In this document: positions 25,790 to 34,651 of the stretch, piece by piece
How the letters are laid out: each line of letters begins with the position of its first letter
Position numbering within the stretch: position 1 is the stretch's first letter
NCBI GenBank assembly: GCA_023475265.1
Contig: JAMCWE010000199.1
Location: forward strand, 1 to 43,425
From: Bacteroidota bacterium
Lineage (GTDB): Bacteria > Bacteroidota > Ignavibacteria > Ignavibacteriales > Ignavibacteriaceae
Direction of reading: 5' to 3'
DNA length: 43,425 bases
Notes under the pieces: generated by a model
Seen by the model: only the letters and a program-made list of their open reading frames with translations
What the model was told of the DNA's origin: nothing
The model's database searches: none
Made by a program: the position numbers and the translations under genes

Positions 25790-28432
25790 CTAAAAACTAT
25801 ATGTTGCTGAAAGTGAAAAACGTCTTGGTAGAATCGGTCGAGCTAAGAATAAACTTGATTGACCGCCAACCAATATTTTTCTAGGATTACCTTCTTCAAG
25901 TCCTTTTGATTGGAATGCATTTAATATGTCGGCATTCAATGTTACGCCTGAAGTTGGAATATTATAAGCCAATCCGAAATTAAAATAAGTGTAAGCCGGC
26001 AGAGTAGTACCGACATGATAATCAACATATCTTTGGCCGACGTAATGAATGTCTCCGAGTAATTGGAAATCCGAGAATGTATAAGTTGCAGAAAGATTTC
26101 CGATGAAAGGCGGAACACCGTTAATTAAGCTTCCAATATCTGAGCTGGCACCAGAACTGTAAACTGCTTTAAGCAGAGTTCCGCTTGCAAGTATATTAAA
26201 ACCAATTGCCGGTGTTGCAGAAACTTCAGCTTCAAGTCCGTAAGAATGATTATCAGGACTTGATTGAATAATCCAGATTGTTCTTCCGGTAACAGGATCA
26301 ACGACAGCACCTTGACTAACAATATTTTTTAAATACATACTATAAGCATCCAGAGTAAAACTTAGCATTGCAGTAGAATATTTTACGCCGGCTTCATAAG
26401 AAAAAATCTGCCTGTCTTGAAACAAGTTTGCTTTTCCGGGTGGTGTATTTAGATATTCATCTAAAGCAGGCATTTTGTATGCACGGCTTGATTGTGCATA
26501 TATTGCCCAATCATCGCTGAGAGAATAATTCAAGCCGATAGAAGCGGCCCAGTCGTCCAGGCTTGCATTAAAATGTGTATATGTGTTGTTTCCCCAAAGT
26601 TCGTTATCATAACGGTTATTTGGATTAGCTGTTAACTTATAAAAAGATGTATTCTCCGAACTTTGATTGAAGTTATCCCATTCATACCTAACACCCAGGT
26701 CGGCTCTTAATTGATTTGTCAACTGCAAGCTTGCACTTCCAACAGCCGAAAAGATGGTAGCCATACCGGTTCCATTTACATAATTGGACATGTAATTTCT
26801 GAATCCGTTTTTTGTATAATAGATTGTATCGGCACCGTTATAAACTTCGAGATCTAAAAAATGCGGATTATCTTCTACGTCCATAAGTATATCTGTAAAA
26901 TACCAGTGGTTAGTTTGAGAATAGTTTGCAAAATAAACGCCGAGTGAATAGTTATTCTGGTCGACTTGTTTTTTAATTTGAAGTTGATCCTGGAAAGCAG
27001 CAATAGGCTTTTCAACATGCCATTCGCCGCCAGGTGAAATTAAATTATTTGGAGTATTATACTGAACTCTCTTCCCGGTTCCATCAAATACATTTGTATA
27101 AAATAATTTATAAGTTGAACCAGCGGGCAGATTTAATCCGGAAATATAATCTCCCAAAGTATTGACATCAAAAGGAAGAATTGCATTCCATTCTTGTTTG
27201 TTATTCATAATTTGGGCAGAGTTTTCAACATTCCATCCGCCATTAAAATTAAATCCTATGTCAGCAGTAATCCAATAAGCTTGTGTTAACAATCCATGAT
27301 CGAGCGGAAGATTAAGCCGGCCATCAGGAGTAGGAACAGAAATATTATTTCCTTCAATTGTGTTCATTGAGCCGTAATCTCCAAAGCCGGGAACAAATTG
27401 CGGATCGCTTGGATTATCGAAAGGTAAATCGAGAATGAACTGGTTGCGGTCGTCGATTAATTTTGCAGATATTCTTACAAAACCATCATCGAGAAGCTTT
27501 GTAATATTGGCTTTTAATTGACCGCCGCTAATGCCCGGAAAACCAGGATCGCGAACACCATGATCGTACCTGTAAAATCCGCCGAGGTTGAAACGCCAAT
27601 CATTAGCAATAGGACCATTAACATTAAAATCGTAGCGCATAAAAGTTTGAGATTCGGCAGTTGCTCTAATTACACCCTGCATACTTGAGCCGCCTGTCTT
27701 GTCGATAAAATTAACAATTGCACCGGGTGTATTTGAGCCAAACAACGCTGAGTTGCCGCCTCTTACAACTTCTACTTTTTGTAAGTTCAAATCCGGTCTA
27801 AATAGGTTGTCTGCATTCATAAAAAAAGTATGCATTGTTGGAAACACAGGCAAACCATCTTCCATGAACATAACATATTCAACGCCTAGTATACCTCTCA
27901 TTGTTATGTTTTCATTTACTTCGCCGCCAGAACTTTCCAATCTTGTAAAACCAGGAACGTACCGCAATATTTCGGTTGTACTTCTCGGATTTTCCAAATC
28001 CAAATCTCTTGGAGTTAATGTACTGATTGCAACCGTAGATTTCATTTTGGAAAGCGGGGCTACAACACCGGTAACAACAACTTCTTTCATATTCAATAAG
28101 TCGGTTGACATAATGAAATTCTTTTCAGCAGTTTCACCTGAAGTAATTGTAACTTCATCAGTAACTGTTTTAAATCCAACTGCACTAGCTCTTAAACGAA
28201 TTGTCCCGGCAGTTATATTTTTAATTTCATAATTGCCATTAATATCGCTTGCAGCTCCTAAATTTGTATTAACAACCAAAATATTTACGAATGGAACCGG
28301 TTTTCCATTCTCATCGGTTGTTTTCCCTTTGACAGAGCCAGTTCCCTGCGCAAGACATTCAATAGATAAAGAGATAAAAATTAAAAGCAAGAATGGTAGT
28401 CGGGAAATTAATTTGTAACTGAAATACTTCAT
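25790..28432 (-). CDS. TonB-dependent outer-membrane receptor (sugar uptake)
   Basis: An 880-residue outer-membrane receptor. A signal peptide (to about residue 28) is followed by a CarboxypepD-regulatory-like beta-sandwich (GTGSVKGKTTDENGKPVPFV, about 32-115). The TonB plug (about 125-245) includes LRYVPGFTRLESSGGE, ITMRGI and VEVVRGGNSALFGSN. The 22-strand barrel ends RRFSLSATYSF with a terminal Phe. A strong AGGAGG site precedes the ATG. No SusD-type partner is present, unlike polysaccharide loci, suggesting direct uptake of a small glycan. It probably imports the substrate of the adjacent GH65 enzyme. A sigma-54-like promoter and dyad lie upstream. Confidence 0.92.
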   Translation of the reverse strand: MKYFSYKLISRLPFLLLIFISLSIECLAQGTGSVKGKTTDENGKPVPFVNILVVNTNLGAASDINGNYEIKNITAGTIRLRASAVGFKTVTDEVTITSGETAEKNFIMSTDLLNMKEVVVTGVVAPLSKMKSTVAISTLTPRDLDLENPRSTTEILRYVPGFTRLESSGGEVNENITMRGILGVEYVMFMEDGLPVFPTMHTFFMNADNLFRPDLNLQKVEVVRGGNSALFGSNTPGAIVNFIDKTGGSSMQGVIRATAESQTFMRYDFNVNGPIANDWRFNLGGFYRYDHGVRDPGFPGISGGQLKANITKLLDDGFVRISAKLIDDRNQFILDLPFDNPSDPQFVPGFGDYGSMNTIEGNNISVPTPDGRLNLPLDHGLLTQAYWITADIGFNFNGGWNVENSAQIMNNKQEWNAILPFDVNTLGDYISGLNLPAGSTYKLFYTNVFDGTGKRVQYNTPNNLISPGGEWHVEKPIAAFQDQLQIKKQVDQNNYSLGVYFANYSQTNHWYFTDILMDVEDNPHFLDLEVYNGADTIYYTKNGFRNYMSNYVNGTGMATIFSAVGSASLQLTNQLRADLGVRYEWDNFNQSSENTSFYKLTANPNNRYDNELWGNNTYTHFNASLDDWAASIGLNYSLSDDWAIYAQSSRAYKMPALDEYLNTPPGKANLFQDRQIFSYEAGVKYSTAMLSFTLDAYSMYLKNIVSQGAVVDPVTGRTIWIIQSSPDNHSYGLEAEVSATPAIGFNILASGTLLKAVYSSGASSDIGSLINGVPPFIGNLSATYTFSDFQLLGDIHYVGQRYVDYHVGTTLPAYTYFNFGLAYNIPTSGVTLNADILNAFQSKGLEEGNPRKILVGGQSSLFLARPILPRRFSLSATYSF

Positions 28433-28502
28433 ACAACTCCTCCTAATAATTATAGATTTTCAAATTGAAAAAGCCAATTAAATGTTAGATATGTTTATAA
28501 TG

Positions 28503-28518
28503 ACAAAAATTAGACCAG
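28503..28518 (-). promoter_or_regulatory. Candidate sigma-54 promoter for the receptor-GH65 operon
   Basis: On the minus strand the sequence TGGTCTAATTTTTGTC has the -24 TGG and -12 TTG elements at sigma-54 spacing; the consensus C after TTG is not conserved. It nearly repeats the box at 33283-33298 before the transporter gene (shared pattern TGGYYTAATTTTTG). The predicted leader to the receptor ATG is about 60 bases. Confidence 0.55.
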
Positions 28519-28578
28519 CAGAAAGTAATTTAGAATTCCAATCTTTCTAAATAAAACGGAAATAAGAAACGAACGATT

Positions 28579-28595
28579 ATTATAAAAGTTATAAT
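28579..28595. promoter_or_regulatory. Dyad ATTATAA-N3-TTATAAT, candidate activator site
   Basis: A perfect 7-bp inverted repeat with a 3-base spacer, centred 69 bases upstream of the first T of the -24 box at 28518. The same dyad occurs at 33205-33225, centred 68 bases upstream of the second box. The position fits an upstream activating sequence for a sigma-54 activator. The arms are pure A/T, so chance must be considered. Confidence 0.5.
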
Positions 28596-28651
28596 TTTTG
28601 TTATCTTCCTGATAATTGTATATTAAAGAAACATTGTAGAAGTTTTTCAAA

Positions 28652-28661
28652 GCACATGTGC
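28652..28661. promoter_or_regulatory. Perfect palindrome GCACATGTGC
   Basis: A 10-bp perfect palindrome in the divergent region, about 155 bases upstream of the sugar-binding protein start. It could be an operator for that rightward operon. There is no second copy, so support is weak. Confidence 0.25.
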
Positions 28662-28816
28662 ATGTTTTTTGCCGTAAAACTTTTTAATTTAATTAATGAG
28701 ACTTATCAAAAATAATTATCAATCGCCCGATATCAATTTTAGAAACAAATGACAAAGTATCTTGTTTACGATTCCTTAGTGAAAATTAAACTGTTAAATA
28801 TAGGAACCTCTTTTTT

Positions 28817-30169
28817 ATGGCTTTTAGATTTGCAGCAAAAAGGAAAAACATTCATCATTTAAGATCGTTATTTCTTTTTTTATATTCTCCATTTGGAACT
28901 TTCATTTTGGCCTTGATTGCATTAGCAGTGTATTTATTTATTATGCTTAGGTCTGCATTCCCGGAGCCTTCAATATCCAGAGAAGTTTATTTTGCAGGAG
29001 ATATTTCATATGCTCATCAACAAGTGATAAATGAGTTCAACAAAAAATTTGAAGGCAGAATTAAAGTTATCCCGATTGATCTTTCATTTAAAGAATTTAC
29101 AACAAACGACAGGAAGGAACTGATAGCCCGCGCTTTAAGAAGTAAGAGTGACAAATTTGATCTTTTCGCTGTTGATCAAATTTGGGTAAAGCGATTTGCA
29201 AAATGGAGTGAACCTTTGAACAATTATATCCGAACTGATCAACTGAAGAACATGCTTACGGAACCATTAATTTCTTGTTACTCAAACGACAGTCTTGTTG
29301 CGTTTCCTATAAATATTGATGTCGGAATGATGTATTACCGGAAAGACTTACTGGAAAAATTAAAAAACTACAACAGCATTAAAACTCAACTTGATAGTTC
29401 TATTACATGGACTGATTTTATTAAGCTAGGTAAAAAGTTAAACTCGAAAGAACATCCATTTTATATTTTCCCGGCTGATAATTATGAAGGACTTGTTTGC
29501 AGTTATGTGGAACTTGCTTTAACTTCTTCTCCGGATATTTTTAACAGAACAAATAAAATTAATCTTCTCACTCAAGGCTCTGTTGATGCGCTTCAAATGC
29601 TGGTTAATCTTGTCCAAACTTATAAAATATCACCAAGAAATGTTTTAGACTTTGATGAAACTGCAAGCTTTGAATATTTCATAACCAATAACGGTTACTT
29701 TTTAAGAGGATGGCCAAGCTATGAGAAAGACAAAAAAAATCTATTTAATTATCCGGGTAAAGAAGATGAGCTGGGCTATTCTCCCCTGCCCCGGCTAAAA
29801 GGTTTTCCTTCAAGAGCAATCTTGGGCGGATGGAATATCATGCTTTCTAAATCTTCAAGGAATAAGCAAGCGGCTATTGAATTTCTGAAATTCGTTATCA
29901 GCAAACAAGCGCAGCAGATTCTATATACTAAAGGAGGCTATCTTCCAATCTTAACTTCGTTTTACAGTGATACTACTTATCCAAAATTAAAATTTTTCAA
30001 AAAATTAATTGATAATGGAGTCCATCGTCCTTTCTTAGAAAATTACACCAGTATTTCAGACATACTTGCATATTATTCCCATAAAGCAATAAACGGCGAC
30101 TTAACGGTTTACCAGGCGTTAAGCCAAGCCAATGCAATGATCAATTCGGGAAAAATATTAATAAAATAG
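28817..30169 (+). CDS. Membrane-anchored family-1 sugar-binding protein (sensor component)
   Basis: A 450-residue extracellular solute-binding protein of the maltose/trehalose-binding type. An N-terminal membrane helix (about 24-47, FILALIALAVYLFIML) has neither a lipobox nor a clear cleavage site, so it is probably tethered to the inner membrane. Family features include FDLFAVDQIWVKRFAKW, PINIDVGMMYYRKDLLEK, GWPSYEKD, ILGGWNIMLSKSSRNKQAAIEFLKF and YLPIL. No ABC permease or ATPase gene accompanies it. It is instead followed 12 bases later by a sensor kinase and then a response regulator. It most likely presents bound sugar to that kinase rather than to a transporter. Confidence 0.88.
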   Translation: MAFRFAAKRKNIHHLRSLFLFLYSPFGTFILALIALAVYLFIMLRSAFPEPSISREVYFAGDISYAHQQVINEFNKKFEGRIKVIPIDLSFKEFTTNDRKELIARALRSKSDKFDLFAVDQIWVKRFAKWSEPLNNYIRTDQLKNMLTEPLISCYSNDSLVAFPINIDVGMMYYRKDLLEKLKNYNSIKTQLDSSITWTDFIKLGKKLNSKEHPFYIFPADNYEGLVCSYVELALTSSPDIFNRTNKINLLTQGSVDALQMLVNLVQTYKISPRNVLDFDETASFEYFITNNGYFLRGWPSYEKDKKNLFNYPGKEDELGYSPLPRLKGFPSRAILGGWNIMLSKSSRNKQAAIEFLKFVISKQAQQILYTKGGYLPILTSFYSDTTYPKLKFFKKLIDNGVHRPFLENYTSISDILAYYSHKAINGDLTVYQALSQANAMINSGKILIK

Positions 30170-30181
30170 TGAGATGATAAT

Positions 30182-31669
30182 ATGAAAAAGTTAGACGATA
30201 TTTTAACAAAATTAAAAGGATACCAATTTGAATTTAGACATCTAACCGTTTTACTGATTGGACTTTTAGCGTTTCAAATTGTTCTTTCTTCTCTTCAGAA
30301 ATCATCTTTAACTTCTTTTCTAAGAGAGGTTCAAGATTGGTATCAGCGCGATTCAGCGGAAAAGCTTGCCAACCTTACTGCAACTTCCTTTGAGCTAATA
30401 ATTGAAAACACGAATATTGGACCGAACATAACCGAAAAGGAAAAAAGGAAAATAATCCAGTCGTTCAATATAATTTTTAATCAACAGCTGCTTCAGCAGA
30501 ACGTAAAGGAAATTTGCCTGCTGCTTCCTAATGGTAGTAAAATTGCCGCTATTGACAATGGGAAAGCTCTGTTCAATTATCTTTATACAAAAGGTAAAAA
30601 TGATTATTCAGATAATGACAGGCATCAAAATGCGATAAAGCTTTTTTTAAAACAGGAAAACGTAATAAACGCCTCCGAACAAACTCATTCATTTAATACT
30701 TCAAATGAATACTTTGAAACAATGGTTCCTTTTGTTCCTCACGGCGAATATCTTGGAGTTTTGTATACGAAAAACAATCCGGATTTTTCGTTTTTCACAA
30801 GGGAAATTTCATCAAGCTACAGCCAGGCTTCTATTACGTTTACTTCATTAATTTTTCTCGGCCTGCTTTCAATGTATTATATTTCATCATACACTGTTAG
30901 GGAAAGGGACAAAGCACGCAGGCTTTTCCTGCTTGAGCATGAGCAGCTTTTGAAAGAGCAAATAAATCATGAAAAAGAATCTCTGTTCACCAAGAGAATA
31001 TACCATACACACCACAAAGCTGAAAAGATAATGGGATTTATAAAAGAAGATTTGAGAGCCAGAGTAAACTTAAATCTTGAAGAAATAAATAAGCGGCTTA
31101 TAAAGTATGCAAATTTTATTTCGCGGGTCATCTATGATATGAAGTGGTACGACCCGCCGAGCAATACGATTAGGAATTCAATGTTTGTTACAAACCTTAA
31201 CGATGTAATTAAGTTTCTTGTTGAAAATATTTTTTCACGAATTACAAGCAAGGTTGATAATATCGATTTCCATCTCAACCTTGCGGAAGATCTTCCCGGC
31301 ATTCATATAAATGAATATGTAGTTTGGGAAATTTTAGAACCGCTGATTCAAAATAGTATAGACCACGCTAACGTTGATAGAATTGTAATTACCATTATGA
31401 CAAAATATGATTCTGAAAATAGAAATATATTTTTACAATTAAGCGATAACGGAAAAGGAATACATGAAGATCTAATTCAGCAAAATTCACAAGGGATTCA
31501 GAAAATTTTCCAGGAGAATTCAACTACGTGCCCTAATCCGGAAGGTAACAGAGGATACGGCTGCTATATTGCTTATGAGCTTGCAAAAAATAAATGCGGC
31601 TGGAATATAGAAGCTTATAATTTACCAACCGGCGGCTGTACATTTAATTTAATAATCAAAACCGTCTAA
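30182..31669 (+). CDS. Sensor histidine kinase with atypical phospho-acceptor region
   Basis: A 495-residue kinase with two membrane helices (about 19-38 and 220-240) bracketing a sensor domain of some 180 residues that could dock the tethered sugar-binding protein. The dimerisation helix carries the His-rich KRIYHTHHKAEKIMGFIKED instead of a textbook H-E-[LF]-R box, so the phospho-His is probably one of this cluster. The ATPase domain retains the N-box LEPLIQNSIDHA, SDNGKGI and GNRGYGCYIAYELAKN. It is flanked 12 bases on each side by the binding-protein and regulator genes. The ligand signal is inferred to be trehalose or a related sugar. Confidence 0.87.
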   Translation: MKKLDDILTKLKGYQFEFRHLTVLLIGLLAFQIVLSSLQKSSLTSFLREVQDWYQRDSAEKLANLTATSFELIIENTNIGPNITEKEKRKIIQSFNIIFNQQLLQQNVKEICLLLPNGSKIAAIDNGKALFNYLYTKGKNDYSDNDRHQNAIKLFLKQENVINASEQTHSFNTSNEYFETMVPFVPHGEYLGVLYTKNNPDFSFFTREISSSYSQASITFTSLIFLGLLSMYYISSYTVRERDKARRLFLLEHEQLLKEQINHEKESLFTKRIYHTHHKAEKIMGFIKEDLRARVNLNLEEINKRLIKYANFISRVIYDMKWYDPPSNTIRNSMFVTNLNDVIKFLVENIFSRITSKVDNIDFHLNLAEDLPGIHINEYVVWEILEPLIQNSIDHANVDRIVITIMTKYDSENRNIFLQLSDNGKGIHEDLIQQNSQGIQKIFQENSTTCPNPEGNRGYGCYIAYELAKNKCGWNIEAYNLPTGGCTFNLIIKTV

Positions 31670-31681
31670 TAGGAGCTTAAG

Positions 31682-33133
31682 ATGAATAATAACGTCATAA
31701 ATATTTTAGTTATTGAAGATGAAGATTACGATGTACGGCGAATTAGAAACACGTTAAAATTTTTTGAGCACAAGATTTTAATTAAAGATGTTGTATCGAA
31801 CGGCAACAAGGCAATTGAATTGGTTACTGCTAATCCAAACCTTTATGATGTAGTAATTATGGATTATCAAATTGCCGGAAGCATCAAAGGTGAAACTTTG
31901 ATAAGCAAAATAAAAGAAGCCGACCACTCCATCCAAATTATAATAATAACAAAGATGACAATAAATATTTCCGATTATGAATTTGCAAACAGGCTTATCA
32001 GTACGGGCGCATTTTGGTTCTGCACAAAATACCCCGGTGATGTTGAGGAATTTATTTATCAACCGACAGATTTTATCACTAGCATTTTAAATGCGTATGA
32101 AAAACGAAAACTTGAAAAGCAAAGTTATAAATCAAATAAAAAATTAAATAAAAATATAGATGATATGATGTCTGTAAGGCAAATCGTCGGTGAATCGGAA
32201 TCAATCCGGAATTTGCGCAGGCAGATTGATAAGTATGCACCATCAGATGCGAACATTTTGATAGTTGGTGATACCGGAACCGGGAAAGAACTGGTTGCTT
32301 ACAACATTCATTATAAAAGTAAAAGACGTCTGGAAAATTTTGTTGCAGTAAACTGTGGAAGCCTTCCGCAGGAATTAATTGAAAGCGAACTATTCGGCTT
32401 TGAGAAAGGATCATTTACTGGCGCTGCATCAAGCAAACAAGGATTATTCGAAATTGCCGATAACGGAACAATCTTTCTTGATGAAGTATCGGACTTGCCG
32501 TTCAATGCACAAGTAAAGCTGCTGCGCGTAATCCAGGATGGTGAAATTGAAAAGATCGGCAGAGTTGTAAATGTGAAAGTTAAAGTTAGAATTATTGCTG
32601 CGACAAATAAAAATTTAGAAGACGAAGTGAAGGCGAACAGATTTAGGGAAGATCTTTACTACAGGCTAAATGTAATACCGATTTATGTTCCCACTTTAAG
32701 TGAGCGGAGGGATGACATAGAAAATTTGCTGAAATATTTTATAGACATTTTCAGAAAAGAATTAGATGTAAACAAACCGGAAATTTCTAAAGATGCTCTT
32801 GATGTCTTATCAACTTATAGCTGGCCGGGTAATGTTAGGGAATTGAAAAATGTGGTGCAGCGGCTATTGCTTGAAGGGCTGGATATTATTTCATGCGAAG
32901 ATGTTCGATATGCCCTCTTTAATAAACCACGACGAGTTTATGATAAAAAAGATTCCATAAACTTTTGGAACGATGGTCAATTACTTTCGTTGAAAGATAT
33001 GGAAAAGATATTTAAGGAAAAATATGTTGCCTTTATAAGGGATAATTCACGATCCGATGCGGATGCATCCAAGAAACTCGGGCTAGCTCCCCCAAATTAT
33101 CATCGCCTATGTAAAGAGTTGGGATTGAAATAA
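31682..33133 (+). CDS. Sigma-54 response regulator of the sugar-sensing system
   Basis: A 483-residue activator. The receiver domain has the acidic pair ED at 12-13, Asp61 in VVIMDYQI and Lys in FCTKYP. It carries a slightly long loop before the Lys. The AAA+ domain has Walker A GDTGTGKE, Walker B GTIFLDEVSD, and GSFTGA where GAFTGA is usual. A Fis-type helix-turn-helix (ADASKKLGLAPPNYHRLCKE) ends it. AGGAG precedes the ATG. It is third in the binding protein-kinase-regulator operon and lies directly upstream of the transporter-trehalase operon. It is the natural candidate to bind the dyads at 28579 and 33205 and activate both catabolic operons with sigma-54. Confidence 0.92.
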   Translation: MNNNVINILVIEDEDYDVRRIRNTLKFFEHKILIKDVVSNGNKAIELVTANPNLYDVVIMDYQIAGSIKGETLISKIKEADHSIQIIIITKMTINISDYEFANRLISTGAFWFCTKYPGDVEEFIYQPTDFITSILNAYEKRKLEKQSYKSNKKLNKNIDDMMSVRQIVGESESIRNLRRQIDKYAPSDANILIVGDTGTGKELVAYNIHYKSKRRLENFVAVNCGSLPQELIESELFGFEKGSFTGAASSKQGLFEIADNGTIFLDEVSDLPFNAQVKLLRVIQDGEIEKIGRVVNVKVKVRIIAATNKNLEDEVKANRFREDLYYRLNVIPIYVPTLSERRDDIENLLKYFIDIFRKELDVNKPEISKDALDVLSTYSWPGNVRELKNVVQRLLLEGLDIISCEDVRYALFNKPRRVYDKKDSINFWNDGQLLSLKDMEKIFKEKYVAFIRDNSRSDADASKKLGLAPPNYHRLCKELGLK

Positions 33134-33204
33134 GGATTTTCTTTTACCATTTCTCCCTTTAAACTCTTTATAACAAATTCATCTGGTTATCAAATTGATA
33201 ACAC

Positions 33205-33225
33205 AAATTATAATGCTTATAATTT
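33205..33225. promoter_or_regulatory. Dyad AAATTATAA-N3-TTATAATTT, candidate activator site
   Basis: A perfect 9-bp inverted repeat with spacer TGC. Its inner 7 bp per arm is identical to the dyad at 28579-28595. It is centred 68 bases upstream of the -24 box at 33283, the same spacing within one base as in the receptor promoter. Confidence 0.5.
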
Positions 33226-33248
33226 GAAATTTATTATAAGAATAAAAT

Positions 33249-33275
33249 TTATTGTAAATACAAATTTTACAATAA
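33249..33275. promoter_or_regulatory. Inverted repeat TTATTGTAAA-N7-TTTACAATAA
   Basis: A perfect 10-bp inverted repeat lying 7 bases before the sigma-54-like box of the transporter operon. It is long enough to be an operator for a second, possibly repressing, regulator. No counterpart exists at the receptor promoter. Confidence 0.4.
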
Positions 33276-33282
33276 CTCACCG

Positions 33283-33298
33283 TGGCTTAATTTTTGGA
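33283..33298 (+). promoter_or_regulatory. Candidate sigma-54 promoter for the transporter-trehalase operon
   Basis: TGGCTTAATTTTTGGA has TGGC at -24 and TTG at -12 with correct spacing; the final C of TTGC is replaced by G. The predicted start of transcription is about 50 bases before the ATG at 33359. It closely matches the box at 28503-28518. Confidence 0.55.
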
Positions 33299-33358
33299 TT
33301 ACCATTTTTATAATTCCAGTGTTTGGAAATTAATAAAATATTTCCCGGTTACATTATT

Positions 33359-34651
33359 ATGAATAACAGGCAAATCGATTCACCGGAAAGAATGGCAAAG
33401 ATAAAAATAAAATTGGTTCTGTTTATAAATTTTTTTGTAATCGGAATTCTGCTTAACAGCGTGGGTATTGTAATTCTCCAGGTAATCGAACATTACGGAG
33501 TTACAAAATCTTCCGCAAGCATACTTGAGGCATTCAAGGATTTAACTATTGCAGCCAGTTCATTCTTACTTGCTTCTTATATTCCAAAATATGGATATAA
33601 AAAATCGATGCTTTCTTCGCTGCTGATTGTCGGTATAGCATGTATCTGTATGCGCTTTTTCGGTAGCTTCTTAATGGCTAAGATTTTATTTGCTTTAACA
33701 GGCTTTAGCTTTTCGCTTATTAAAGTTTCCGTATATTCAACCGTTGGGCTTATAACATCTGACTCAAATGACCATGCAAGCTTACTAAGTCTGTTAGAAG
33801 GATTTTTTATGGTCGGAGTTTTATCTGGTTATTGGCTGTTTGGTTTTTTTATTCAAGCTTCTACAAAAATTCCAGGAAGCCTAAACAATCCACAAATTTC
33901 CTGGCTTGATGCTTATTGGGTACTGGCTTTATTATGTTTGATATCATTTCTAATTTTGCTCTCTACTCAATTAGATGAACGCGGAGCTCAATCCGAAAAT
34001 TTTAAAATACTTCATGAATTTTACGAGATGTTCGCACTTATTCGTTTTCCGCTTGTGCTCGTCTTTGTAGTAAGCGCTTTTTTTTATGTGTTGATTGAAC
34101 AAAGCATTCAAACCTGGCTGCCGACTTTCAATAAAAGTGTATTGCAAATACCTGAGTCAATAAGTGTTCAGATAGTAAGCATCCTTGCTGCAAGTATTGC
34201 TGTCGGCAGAATTGCCGGAGGATATTTTATAAAGAAATTTAACTGGTTAATTGTCCTAACATCTTCGTTAATCGGCGCAATGCTGCTGGTTATTTTAGTA
34301 ATTCCAATTACGAGAGGGATTGTTGTCGGATCGGTAAAAGGCTGGTACAACCTTCCAATTGCTGCATATTTACTTCCGCTTGTTGGATTTTTCCTTGGGC
34401 CGATTTACCCGGCGCTCAATTCTTCTATCTTAAGTGTGCTTCCTAAAAACCGCCAAAGTGCAATGACAGGTTTAATAGTAATTTTTTCTGCACTTGGAGG
34501 AACAACAGGCTCACTTATTACCGGTTTTATATTCGGCCATTTTGAAGGACAGACTGCGTTTTATTTTTCGCTGCTTCCGATGTCGTTATTGCTGCTTATT
34601 CTTTTCTTATATAATAAAATACGAAGCGGGTTTCATTTTAAGGAAGCTTGA
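33359..34651 (+). CDS. MFS sugar transporter
   Basis: I use the ATG at 33359 (MNNRQIDSPERM); an in-frame TTG at 33323 would lie very close to the candidate promoter. The 430-residue product has about twelve membrane helices and a central cytoplasmic loop around residues 205-225. The architecture is that of MFS permeases, with resemblance to FucP/TsgA-type members (for example PLVGFFLGPIYPALNSSIL and a conserved ALGGTTGSLITGFIFG). Its stop overlaps the trehalase ATG by one base (TGATG), so both proteins are made together. It should carry the disaccharide across the inner membrane to the cytoplasmic trehalase. Confidence 0.85.
   Translation: MNNRQIDSPERMAKIKIKLVLFINFFVIGILLNSVGIVILQVIEHYGVTKSSASILEAFKDLTIAASSFLLASYIPKYGYKKSMLSSLLIVGIACICMRFFGSFLMAKILFALTGFSFSLIKVSVYSTVGLITSDSNDHASLLSLLEGFFMVGVLSGYWLFGFFIQASTKIPGSLNNPQISWLDAYWVLALLCLISFLILLSTQLDERGAQSENFKILHEFYEMFALIRFPLVLVFVVSAFFYVLIEQSIQTWLPTFNKSVLQIPESISVQIVSILAASIAVGRIAGGYFIKKFNWLIVLTSSLIGAMLLVILVIPITRGIVVGSVKGWYNLPIAAYLLPLVGFFLGPIYPALNSSILSVLPKNRQSAMTGLIVIFSALGGTTGSLITGFIFGHFEGQTAFYFSLLPMSLLLLILFLYNKIRSGFHFKEA

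Noticed and set aside
27699-28232. 177-codon ORF antisense to the TonB receptor
   Set aside because: The receptor plug domain is unmistakable on the other strand; long antisense ORFs are expected by codon bias.
28441-28480. A second sigma-54-like match (CAA...GCCA) near the receptor start
   Set aside because: The spacing between the GC and GG elements is off by two bases and it sits too close to the ATG.
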